Origin: Chryseobacterium lacus
GTDB lineage: Bacteria; Bacteroidota; Bacteroidia; Flavobacteriales; Weeksellaceae
Direction: 5' to 3'
NCBI RefSeq assembly: GCF_003336205.1
Contig: NZ_QPIE01000007.1
Coordinates: forward strand, 154,771-218,770
DNA length: 64,000 nt
Program-made: the position numbers and the translations under genes
Notes under the pieces: generated by a model
What the model was told of the DNA's origin: nothing
The model's input: only the letters and a program-made list of their open reading frames with translations
Databases searched by the model: none
Part shown: positions 58,001-64,000 of the stretch, piece after piece
Numbering within the stretch: position 1 is the first letter of the stretch
How the letters are laid out: each line of letters opens with the position of its first letter

Positions 58001-58551
58001 AAAATCAAAATAATCCAGCGTTCGTTGTCGGGCTGGTTATATTCGTTTTCCCATTTGGTAATAAGCCAGACAATAAGTGCAATGAACATAGATGCCATGG
58101 AATATACCTCGCCTTCCACCGCCGAATACCAAAACGTATCTGAAAAAGTAAACGCCAGCGCACCTACAGCACCTGCAAAAAGAATGGAGATTTCCTGATG
58201 GGTGTTAATTTCTTCAAATTCCTTGTTCAGCAATCTTCTTACAAGATGGGTAATGGTCCAGAAAAGGAAAAGAATAGTAAAAGCACTGAAAAGTGCCGAC
58301 ATGGCATTGATGACCAGTGAATATTTCGTGACATCACCCAAAGCAAAGAAAGCGGCCACAGCACCTACCAACTGGAAAAGTGCGGCACCCGGAGCGTGGG
58401 TTACTTCCAGCTTCACGGCAGATGAAATATATTCTCCAGTATCCCAGAAACTGAAATTGGGTTCTATGGTCATCAAATAGGTAATGAAAGCCATTGCAAA
58501 AATCACCCATCCTAAAACAGTGTTCCATTTTTTAAAAGTCCAGTTCTTCAT
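55066..58551 (-). CDS. DUF2723 (TMEM260-like) membrane protein
   Basis: 1,161 residues from the ATG at 58551 (MKNWTFKKWNTVLGW); 23 upstream codons are rejected. About 12 membrane helices over the first 700 residues. FWDTGEYISSAVKLEVTHAP near the start is the signature of the family, with the catalytic-type Asp-x-Gly-Glu. A soluble tail has TPR-like helices (LSLSGQKQKALEILDLA, AYEKSGQKDKAYNYL). The family includes TMEM260, a protein O-mannosyltransferase, so a lipid-linked-sugar glycosyltransferase role is likely here. The substrate is unknown. Confidence 0.82.
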   Translation of the reverse strand: MKNWTFKKWNTVLGWVIFAMAFITYLMTIEPNFSFWDTGEYISSAVKLEVTHAPGAALFQLVGAVAAFFALGDVTKYSLVINAMSALFSAFTILFLFWTITHLVRRLLNKEFEEINTHQEISILFAGAVGALAFTFSDTFWYSAVEGEVYSMASMFIALIVWLITKWENEYNQPDNERWIILIFFTIGLSVGVHMMAMLAIPAVCFIYYARNYQFTWKNFFWANAITLVILAIVFKGIFPVIMTIFGKMEIFFVNGIGLPFHSGTIIAFLLMIALCYFGIQYARKSGKRIYQTIMLSVVYMMIGFSCWMVIPIRATANPPMNLNNPDNAIGMLDYYNREQYGDWPTIYGHNYTAYLDANGIQKNADGSFKTTKQGDIYEKDEKTGTYRKVGERTNYVYADEHVGFLPRMFNEDRNVMSNYISMYGAPDFSFNYSNPDIADNPEAMKIFDELRNKYEEGTIRVDDYLDVRPYDLLRVQKPSLAQNLDYFFTFQNGYYFLRYLMWNFAGRQNDLEGNMENTHGNWISGFSFIDDARLGSQADMPAKFKNASTVKFFFLPLILGLIGFFFQLNRDFGRFYAILSLFILTSVGIIFYTGVKPFEPRERDYAMVGSFYAFAIWIGLGAAAILWYLQSKIKSNAVNIIAGMLLLGIPFMMGFQNYTPHDRSQRYAAYDYAYSVLKSLPENNILFVYGDNDTYPVWGIQETEGFRSDVKVVNFTLLSTPWNIDQVKRRTYEAMPVPGALTHEEYRDGTNDQIVVMDAESLDRFIKGQIQQGAPESIFEPFKKYIAQDSMTVKEAINFIKTKSPEKDEVLKMLFGDSRYERFNFIPVSKLIIPVNKENAIKSGAVKASDLPNMVDHITINYQRSTMFKNNLILLDMLAHFDWKRTMNFSNGGIYDSENVFYLDDYLQFDGFTYRLVPIKTPVRKDGEIGRVDAESLYQTVKNFRWGNFKNTDVHFDETSTSNIISYRNSVGRAAEALSLSGQKQKALEILDLASKEIPVSKYNDARSLASIAYAYIVAGEEKKGLDLADQLKKEIFGEFDYYSALPSEQQRFVSRQMRTKTMEYSLVVAAVTDAYEKSGQKDKAYNYLVKSLEPVDKRFNDFVKNLEQMGKEKAFRETDKVQRITPFYSYLFDIMTPYDSTFAKEKEDQITKAIMRVAQ

Positions 58552-58821
58552 AATAAGTTTCAATGTTGCGAAAATAAGGTTTTTCCTTGATTCAGACCGG
58601 TTAAAAATACCAATTAGCATTATTATTGTTGAATTAATTCATCGGTTAATGGATTAAAGGCTGATTTGCTGATTTGCTTTTTGTGGTGGTTAAGTGATTA
58701 ATTGTTTAGGAGGCGAATTTGCTGATTTGCGAATTTGCTTTTTGTTGTGATTAAGTGATTAATCGTTTAGAGGGATAGTTGGTTAGTCGGCTCGGGTGCC
58801 TGAAAATCAGTAAATTGTAAA

Positions 58822-59037
58822 TTGTGAATGGTGAATGGTGAAGCTTGGTTGGTCATTCGGGTGGCTGAGGCTCTCGAAGCCAGCGCGGATTTTAGTTCTC
58901 ACAGATTTCGCAGATTCTCACAGATTTAAAACAGGCAAAGATTTAAAACAGGCAAAGAGTTGAAGCGGGTTATTGTTTTGAGAAGGTTAATTGATTAATC
59001 GGTTAGTTGTTTAGGGAGCGAATTTGCTGATTTGCTC
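58822..59037. repeat. Direct repeat unit, copy 1
   Basis: About 215 bases, nearly the same as 59093-59316, offset 271-274. It contains GTGAATGGTGAATGGTGA, GGCTGAGGCTCTCGAAGCC (58863-58881), TTCTCACAGATTTCGCAGA, ACAGGCAAAGATTTAAAACA and GCGAATTTGCTGATTTGC. Noncoding. Confidence 0.75.
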
Positions 59038-59092
59038 TTCTAAGGTAAAAGTTAAAATGTAAAAGGCAAAAGGCAAAGGGGAAAAGACTTGA

Positions 59093-59316
59093 CTGGTGAA
59101 TGGTGAATGGTGATGGTTGCCTTGGTCGGCTCGGGTGGCTGAGGCTCTCGAAGCCAGCGCGGATTTTAGTTCTCACAGATTTCGCAGATTCTCACAGATT
59201 TAAGACAGGCAAAGATTTAAAACAGGCAAAGAGTTGAAGCTGGTTAATTGTTTTGAGAAGGTTAAATTGATTTGTCGGTTAGTTGTTTAGGGGGCGAATT
59301 TTGCTGATTTGCTGAT
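59093..59316. repeat. Direct repeat unit, copy 2
   Basis: Second copy with a few substitutions and single-base indels; the 19-mer is at 59137-59155. Third, degraded relatives of its GGCTGAG...CCGAAGCC word occur at about 59347 and in 6741-6900. Confidence 0.75.
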
Positions 59317-59582
59317 TCGCTTTCTGGGGTTAGTCGGCACGGGAGGCTGAGCGGAGCCGAAGCCATGCTATCGGCGATCCGCAAGCGGATTCTTTACGCA
59401 AATCGCAGATTCATCGATTCCATTAAAAACAATAAATAAATTCTGAGATAAAAAGCTCTTGGGTCGGTTGCTTTCTTCAGAGCATTTGGTGGTTAAATGG
59501 TTGTGCAAATCCTTTTCCTAGCTCCCATAAAACCCCTGAAACAGGGACTTTGCATCCCCAAAATTCTTTACCTCCATACTTC

Positions 59583-59619
59583 ACCCGTACATACCCCGTA
59601 CATACCCCGTATATACCCC
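59583..59619. repeat. 11-base tandem repeat
   Basis: Just over three copies of ACCCCGTACAT with small changes. Confidence 0.7.
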
Positions 59620-60019
59620 GTAGTTACCTTATGACCCACCCGAGTGACCCGTCCTTGACACCTAAACCAAGTCTAATTCCCTGAAAACATTCAACGATAA
59701 TTTATGCTGCCAACCTTAGTATTTAGGTTGTGTTGTGTCCTGGACTCAGCGTGTCTTAGTGTTTTGCCGAAGAAGCTGAATAAGTTCATTATTTTTATCA
59801 AATATTATCCAGATCACCTCTTTTCCGTGATGATGTCCCAATGCAAACTGAAAATATTTGTCAGAAAAATTCATAAAAAGATGCGTATTTTGTATGTGTT
59901 AGAATTTCTTAATATTACTCAGGTATTTCTGGTATTCATTCCCTTTTCCCGATCAAAAGTAGGTATAATTATTTAAAAAACAAGGAATTGCATTTATTTA
60001 TTAATTTTAACACTTATTG

Positions 60020-60049
60020 TTGCTTATTTAAAATATATGCGTACATTTG
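60020..60049 (+). promoter_or_regulatory. Strong promoter abutting cassette 1
   Basis: TTG at 60020-60022, exactly 19 bases, TACATTTG at 60042-60049: an ideal Bacteroidota promoter. It ends 4 bases before the cassette boundary GTTATAGCCA (60053) and 14 before the first start codon, a layout like the promoter beside an integron attachment site. Confidence 0.65.
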
Positions 60050-60052
60050 GGT

Positions 60053-60062
60053 GTTATAGCCA
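60053..60062 (+). repeat. Cassette 1 left boundary (R'-like)
   Basis: GTTATAGCCA. Its exact inverted copy TGGCTATAAC is at 60732-60741, the other end of the same cassette. Confidence 0.5.
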
Positions 60063-60428
60063 ATGCTAACAGACACCGTGACAAATAGAAAATTAAATTT
60101 AAAAGACGGACTTTTTTGGACAATTGCAATATTGGTCATTTTGACAAATATGTTATTCTCATTGGCTTCTGTTTTTGAAATATATCAAATCTCATTTACC
60201 GACATAGAGAAAGAGTATCATTGGGGAGCTGAACCATTTCCGTGGTATTATGAAAACAAAATGACCTATTTGACCTACACAGGTTCTTGGACAATTTTAT
60301 TCTTGACGACCTTGTTTTTTCAAGTTTACTTTGCCCTTAAAGATAATAAAACGAAAGAACTTTATAGCGGACTTCTATTCATTTTATTATTTGCAACAAT
60401 GTTAATCGTAAACGGACCAATTGACTGA
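60063..60428 (+). CDS. Small membrane protein in cassette 1
   Basis: 121 residues with three hydrophobic helices (FWTIAILVILTNMLFSLASV; WTILFLTTLFFQVYFAL; LYSGLLFILLFATMLIV) and an acidic-aromatic loop between the first two (HWGAEPFPWYYENK). No family recognised. The start follows the cassette boundary directly. Probably acquired DNA. Confidence 0.65.
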   Translation: MLTDTVTNRKLNLKDGLFWTIAILVILTNMLFSLASVFEIYQISFTDIEKEYHWGAEPFPWYYENKMTYLTYTGSWTILFLTTLFFQVYFALKDNKTKELYSGLLFILLFATMLIVNGPID

Positions 60429-60430
60429 CA

Positions 60431-60715
60431 ATGTTTAACGTCTTTATCATATTATTGTTCATCTCGCCATTTCTTCTACTTGCGACATATCTAATGACTG
60501 CAAAAAGTAAATCGTTTTAGAAAATATTTACAGGACATACAATTACATTTATTATTTATATGACTTTTGTAATTAACTATTCAAAGTTACTGACAGGACA
60601 CGATGAATATGGGCTTGGACAACTTGGGCTTGGAGTATTATTTATCATTGGACACATAATAATTGGCTTTGCCCACGGACTTTTTATAACGCTTAAAAGA
60701 CGACAAACACAATGA
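60431..60715 (+). pseudogene. Membrane protein gene broken by an in-frame TAG
   Basis: Starts ATG 60431, 2 bases after the previous stop. After 29 codons (MFNVFIILLFISPFLLLATY...) there is TAG at 60518-60520. The same frame then continues for 64 more codons (IFTGHTITFIIYMTFVINYS, GLGQLGLGVLFIIGHIIIGF) to TGA 60713-60715. Both halves are hydrophobic, with matching hydropathy, suggesting a 94-residue three-helix protein hit by a nonsense change. Reinitiation at ATG 60560 would give the C-terminal 51 residues. Confidence 0.55.
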
Positions 60716-60731
60716 CAACAGAGAGAAGCAC

Positions 60732-60916
60732 TGGCTATAACACGGGTTTTGCGTCAGGCGGGGTGATCCCGTTTCGTTCCTCACGGGACAAGCTGTGCAA
60801 ACTTGGAACTTTGTGCTTCTATTCAAGTTCAGTGCAGGTTGACAGTTTTGTGCTCCGAATTGAAAATCAGCGAAGCTAAACCCGCCCGAACGCAAAGCCC
60901 GAAAACGTTATCTGCA
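60732..60916. repeat. attC-like palindrome between cassettes 1 and 2
   Basis: Outer boxes TGGCTATAAC (60732-60741) and GTTATCTGCA (60907-60916). Inner arms CGGGTTTTGCGTCAGGCGGG (60743-60762) and the near-exact complement at 60881-60901, with one extra base and two mismatches. The length of 185 bases and the imperfect arms with unpaired bases are like large integron attC sites. The outer boxes pair with the far ends of the two cassettes and not with each other, apart from the ATAAC/GTTAT core. Confidence 0.5.
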
Positions 60917-60942
60917 ATGATGAATAAAACAGCAGTTCATAA

Positions 60943-62013
60943 ATGAGTCTAAAAAAATTGATAACTAAGGAAATCGAAACTAAATTTCCTAAAGTTTATA
61001 AATCTAAAAACGATAAAATATCAAATTTTTACATTTGGTTTTACAGTAAAAATTTCTGGTCTATATTACTTATTTATAATGCTCTAATTTTAATTATTGC
61101 ATTATATTCTAAATATATTGATTTTGAGTTTCTAAAAATTTTAGATATAAAATTTGAAGATACTGTAAAAACATTTACAACAGGTATAATCACATTGGTT
61201 TCAATGAATCTTTTTGTAACCAATTTATTGCTAACTCATTTAAAGGATGAAAGGGATGATATCCAATCAATTATTGATAGAAAAGTAAATTTTAAATTCA
61301 TAACCTACTTAGGCTTCACATTAATAATTTGTGTTTTATGTCTATATTTTTTCAGCCCTAGTATTACTAATGTAAACGTAAAAAGTAATATTTTGATTTT
61401 CATTTTTAGTTCGTTTGTCTGCTATATTCTTTTACTTATTATTCTTTATAATACTGTTTTTAATTTTATACATAAAACAAAAAGAACAGAAATAGTAAAA
61501 TCAGAACTTAATCTTGAATTTTATAAGGCTTTTTACATTGACTATTTTAAAAGAAGGTTCAAAGAAGAATATATAAATTTAATGGAAGATAAGTTAAATT
61601 TTCAACTTTATCCAATTTGGCAAGAAGTTGAAGGAATTAATCACTACACCCATAAAAGTTCAAAAAATATTTATTTAAAAGACATTAGTGTTAATGCTGT
61701 TACAAAATTATCTAAAGAAATTAATAATACTAAAAAGTATTATCATGTATTAGAATTAGGAAAGCAGTATCAGAAAGATACTGAAATAAAATTATTCTCC
61801 TTCTCTAAAAAGAAGAATTTCAAATACAATAAAATTTATTCTTTTTCTAAAAAAGCACCTCTGCAATCCGAATATAGTCAAGAATACCTAGATAAGCTCC
61901 TAAAAAAAATAAATGATAATACATTAAGTAATAAATATTACGAGTTGTCCACAAATTTGAAAAATCTAGAAGATATTTACGAAGAATATATAGAATTAGA
62001 AAATGAGATTTAA
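60943..62013 (+). CDS. Membrane protein with long cytoplasmic tail, cassette 2
   Basis: 356 residues. Four hydrophobic helices (about 38-58, 78-99, 119-137, 149-172) in the first half, then a charged, Lys/Asn/Tyr-rich soluble half (about 178-356) with coiled-coil-like ends (NLKNLEDIYEEYIELENEI). No domain recognised. AT-rich codons (many AAA, ATT, TTA), clearly unlike neighbours before 58.5 kb. Overlaps the next gene by 11 bases, so the two are one unit. Confidence 0.75.
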   Translation: MSLKKLITKEIETKFPKVYKSKNDKISNFYIWFYSKNFWSILLIYNALILIIALYSKYIDFEFLKILDIKFEDTVKTFTTGIITLVSMNLFVTNLLLTHLKDERDDIQSIIDRKVNFKFITYLGFTLIICVLCLYFFSPSITNVNVKSNILIFIFSSFVCYILLLIILYNTVFNFIHKTKRTEIVKSELNLEFYKAFYIDYFKRRFKEEYINLMEDKLNFQLYPIWQEVEGINHYTHKSSKNIYLKDISVNAVTKLSKEINNTKKYYHVLELGKQYQKDTEIKLFSFSKKKNFKYNKIYSFSKKAPLQSEYSQEYLDKLLKKINDNTLSNKYYELSTNLKNLEDIYEEYIELENEI

Positions 62014-63787
62014 TTTACATAAAAATTATGATACTATTCCGTTCAATTATGTGAACGAAATTTTTAGTACTGTATCACGAGATATTATAGTTGCTTCGGA
62101 AAAAGACTTTTTAGAATCTTTTAATAAATTGTTAGATTTTTCAATCTACAACTTAAAAAGTAAATCTTTTAATAGGTCAGTGAATGCTTTTTCAAAATCA
62201 GTAACTACATTCATTTATATATTTCCCAATCTTTCACCAAATTATAAAAAAATATTTGTAGAGAGAGTATTTGATTCTTTAGTTACAAATATTTGCCTAA
62301 GCAATGATTATAAAAATATTGATAAACAATACATTGAATTATCATATTTACCTCTAATAAACATTTTTAAATTAATCCTGCAAGATGATGATTATGAATT
62401 GTTTAATATTGCCATAAATAAATTTAAAGACACTGTTTTTAGGATAGAAAACAAAGAAGATAGAGGGAATTTATTTTTTTATTTTATTACCACACTATTA
62501 GGTTGGATTTACTTTCTGAAGAATACCAAATCAATAACTTATGAAAAGTATGATATCAATTATTTAGAGCAAAATTTAGAAAATATATCTTATGATTTTA
62601 ATTTCACTTTTTTAAATCATTTTTTTGAACTGTTTGATAAAATTGAAAATGAAGGTTTATGGGCTGTTTCAGAATGGGAAATTAAAGAACCTCCAATGAA
62701 TCGAGCTTATGCTGCATTATCACCCCATAATTGGCTTCCATATAGTTTAGCAATTATATTGTTGAAATTTGAACATCTTATCAACTTAAATGATGATCTT
62801 AGTGAAATAAAATTAAGTCAAAGATTTAAATTTATTTATGATGATATAAAGAAAATACTTGATAATGTAACAGTTGAAAATGAAGAGTATAAAAATTTCA
62901 TTTTTAACAATATTTCAAATCAAGACTTAAATACAGAACTCAGTTTCAAGAAAGAAAAAATACTAAATGTATTTTCATTTCTAAAAAAAGAAATTGAAAT
63001 TGATTACTATAAAAAAATAAAAGAAATTCCTCTGTCAAAAGAAAAAATTGATGAATTTAGAGCCAATGTTGGAAAACTTTGGGAAGAAAATACACTAATC
63101 TTAAATATACTAAAAAATTTAGGAAATATTGATTATGTTCCTAATATTGAAGAAGTAAATGGATACGGATTCTTTCAACGTCTTTTAAAAATGAAGTTTG
63201 CCTTTATTGATGGAGAGTTATATCAGAATATTTTTGGCTTAAGCGATTTTGGTTCTCATTTAGCGAGAAGTATAGATAATAGATTTTTCAATAGTTTAAA
63301 AAATGATAAAATAGTTTCAACTGATAATATTAAGGAAACGGTTCAGAATTTCATAAATAAAACAGATAATAAAAGTAATATTGTAATCTTTGCGAATTGG
63401 AGTAATGCTGATAAACTAGAAAACATAACTTATGAGCATAATAGCAAAAACTCTATTTTCAATAAAAAATTTGAAGGAATTCCGATAGTACACCAATTTT
63501 CAAAGTATAAAGATTCTATCATTGTTATAGATTTTACTCTCATAAAGGCTATTGTTTATACTAGCGATAATCCAAATTGGTACAAGAATCAACTTTTAGT
63601 TGAAATAACTGAATCTCAAAAAGATGATATAACTGACAACGTAATCAAGGAATGGAACGAAAAAGATGGTTATGAATATAACGAAAAAGAAGTAGATGTT
63701 TTAGAAAGTAATAACGTAAATGCAAAAATTCTACTGAAATATGAGTTTATAATTCCAGATGAAAGTAGATATATAATAATAAAATAA
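62003..63787 (+). CDS. Large soluble protein of unknown function, cassette 2
   Basis: 594 residues, no signal peptide and no convincing membrane helix. The first 440 residues look all-helical, as in repeat or scaffold proteins, with a conserved-looking patch LWAVSEWEIKEPPMNRAYAA followed by LSPHNWLPYS near 218-246. The last 140 residues are mixed alpha/beta (NIVIFANWSNADKLENITYE; IPIVHQF; IIVIDFTLIKAIVY). I recognise no family. Its translational overlap with a four-helix membrane protein on a mobile-looking cassette suggests a membrane-linked two-component module, possibly defensive, but this is inference. Confidence 0.75.
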   Translation: MRFNLHKNYDTIPFNYVNEIFSTVSRDIIVASEKDFLESFNKLLDFSIYNLKSKSFNRSVNAFSKSVTTFIYIFPNLSPNYKKIFVERVFDSLVTNICLSNDYKNIDKQYIELSYLPLINIFKLILQDDDYELFNIAINKFKDTVFRIENKEDRGNLFFYFITTLLGWIYFLKNTKSITYEKYDINYLEQNLENISYDFNFTFLNHFFELFDKIENEGLWAVSEWEIKEPPMNRAYAALSPHNWLPYSLAIILLKFEHLINLNDDLSEIKLSQRFKFIYDDIKKILDNVTVENEEYKNFIFNNISNQDLNTELSFKKEKILNVFSFLKKEIEIDYYKKIKEIPLSKEKIDEFRANVGKLWEENTLILNILKNLGNIDYVPNIEEVNGYGFFQRLLKMKFAFIDGELYQNIFGLSDFGSHLARSIDNRFFNSLKNDKIVSTDNIKETVQNFINKTDNKSNIVIFANWSNADKLENITYEHNSKNSIFNKKFEGIPIVHQFSKYKDSIIVIDFTLIKAIVYTSDNPNWYKNQLLVEITESQKDDITDNVIKEWNEKDGYEYNEKEVDVLESNNVNAKILLKYEFIIPDESRYIIIK

Positions 63788-63791
63788 TCAC

Positions 63792-63892
63792 TGCAGGTAA
63801 TAATTAAGCTTTCGTTGGGCTTGAAAAGCCAACAATGAAAGCCCGTTGAACGGAAGCTTCGGGAGCTTTTTTGGCAGTTTATGGAGTTATCG
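63792..63892. repeat. attC-like palindrome after cassette 2
   Basis: TGCAGGTAAT (63792-63801) is a near-inverse of the cassette's left boundary GTTATCTGCA (60907), with two mismatches. Arms AAGCTTTCGTTGGGC (63806-63820) and GCCCGTTGAACGGAAGCTT (63841-63859) pair imperfectly with four extra bases. GTTATCG at 63886-63892 may be the next boundary. Confidence 0.45.
63854..63872 (+). terminator. Terminator after cassette 2 genes
   Basis: AAGCT (63854-63858) and AGCTT (63864-63868) around TCGGG, then T run to 63872. It overlaps the right arm of the palindrome. Confidence 0.5.
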
Positions 63893-63912
63893 TTTTTAGA
63901 ATTTAGATACAC

Positions 63913-63945
63913 AAAGCAGTTTTTTTAGAAGTACTGCTTTTTTTG
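63913..63945 (+). terminator. Intrinsic terminator near window end
   Basis: AAAGCAGT (63913-63920) and ACTGCTTT (63933-63940) followed by T. Nothing recognisable lies in the last 55 bases. Confidence 0.65.
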
Positions 63946-64000
63946 TGGGCAGAAGTGGCACTTTGTAGGGTTTAAATGCTGTGATTTTTCGTTTCAGCAT

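Larger units (their letters stand above)
58552..60019. other. 1.5-kb gene-poor repeat tract
   Basis: No gene I believe in. 58626-58780 holds repeated GGTTAAGTGATTAATTGTTTAG and GCGAATTTGCTGATTTGC words, inverted relatives of those at 990-1070 and 2098-2190. Then come a 0.2-kb duplication, a short tandem repeat, and a possible 3' end of a transposase gene at 59662-59715 (minus strand, reading HKLSLNVFRELDLV then stop). A 90-codon plus frame at 59704-59976 has no supporting motif. Confidence 0.55.

Noticed and set aside
58552..58620. 23-codon extension of the DUF2723 protein
   Set aside because: Family start and first membrane helix fit the ATG at 58551.
59704..59976. 90-codon plus-strand frame with hydrophobic segments
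   Set aside because: No ribosome site, no domain, biased by low-complexity sequence; lies in the repeat tract.
1..64000. CRISPR array or tRNA genes
   Set aside because: No regularly spaced repeats with unique spacers and no tRNA T-arm pattern were seen by reading; the short tandem repeats found have no spacers of array size.

Overview
The window looks like chromosome from a flavobacterium close to Chryseobacterium (Weeksellaceae). The signs are gliding-motility genes gldF, gldG and gldI, a C-terminal type IX secretion sorting domain, a TonB-dependent receptor with no N-terminal extension, Bacteroidota lineage families (DUF4294, DUF2723, the four-gene ligase-associated repair set) and many promoter-like sites of the Bacteroidota form TTG-N19-TAnnTTTG. 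I saw no rRNA or tRNA gene and no CRISPR array. Taxonomy is inferred from gene content, without a database search.

Layout. 1-945: 3' remnant of an RHS-repeat gene. 1078-6475: a mutagenesis cassette, with an XRE/S24 (LexA-like) regulator divergent from a Y-family polymerase and a short DnaE polymerase. 6476-7661: gene-free mosaic of short intergenic repeats. 7662-22057: housekeeping genes (esterase, lipoprotein, tyrS-tatC-kdsD, recQ, ndk, rpe, M42 peptidase, DUF4294, NUDIX, mnmD, ilvE, gldI and a two-domain prolyl isomerase). 22223-22825: two tandem copies of a probable small-RNA gene, each with an ECF-like promoter and its own terminator, followed by the 3' remnant of a RES-domain toxin gene. 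22828-29609: M28 peptidase, DUF1015, serA-like, serC, ferredoxin, DoxD/DoxA fusion. 29802-36199: ligase-associated DNA repair operon (exonuclease, ligase, DEXH helicase, PdeM) with an extra MmcB-like nuclease gene inserted. 36227-45931: small membrane and DUF genes, secreted M1 peptidase, kbl, porin, hemJ, gldF, gldG, cysteine hydrolase. 46046-50625: a full cyanophycin set (isoaspartyl peptidase, cyanophycinase, cyanophycin synthetase). 50665-58551: lipoprotein, TonB receptor, kdsA, DUF1697 and a large DUF2723 membrane protein. 58552-60052: gene-poor tract with a 0.2-kb duplication. 60053-63892: two integron-like gene cassettes, AT-rich and unlike the rest, the second carrying an unrecognised two-gene unit.

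Several sets work together. The regulator, DinB and DnaE resemble the damage-inducible mutasomes of other bacteria. The ligase-associated genes form a repair unit. kdsD and kdsA both serve Kdo and LPS synthesis. CphA makes, and CphB plus the isoaspartyl peptidase break down, a nitrogen-storage polymer.

The best candidates for something undescribed are the cassettes at 60053-63892 (the ends of each cassette are inverted copies of each other, as in integron attC logic) and the duplicated ECF-promoter small RNAs at 22256-22592 (compensatory base change in the terminator stem).
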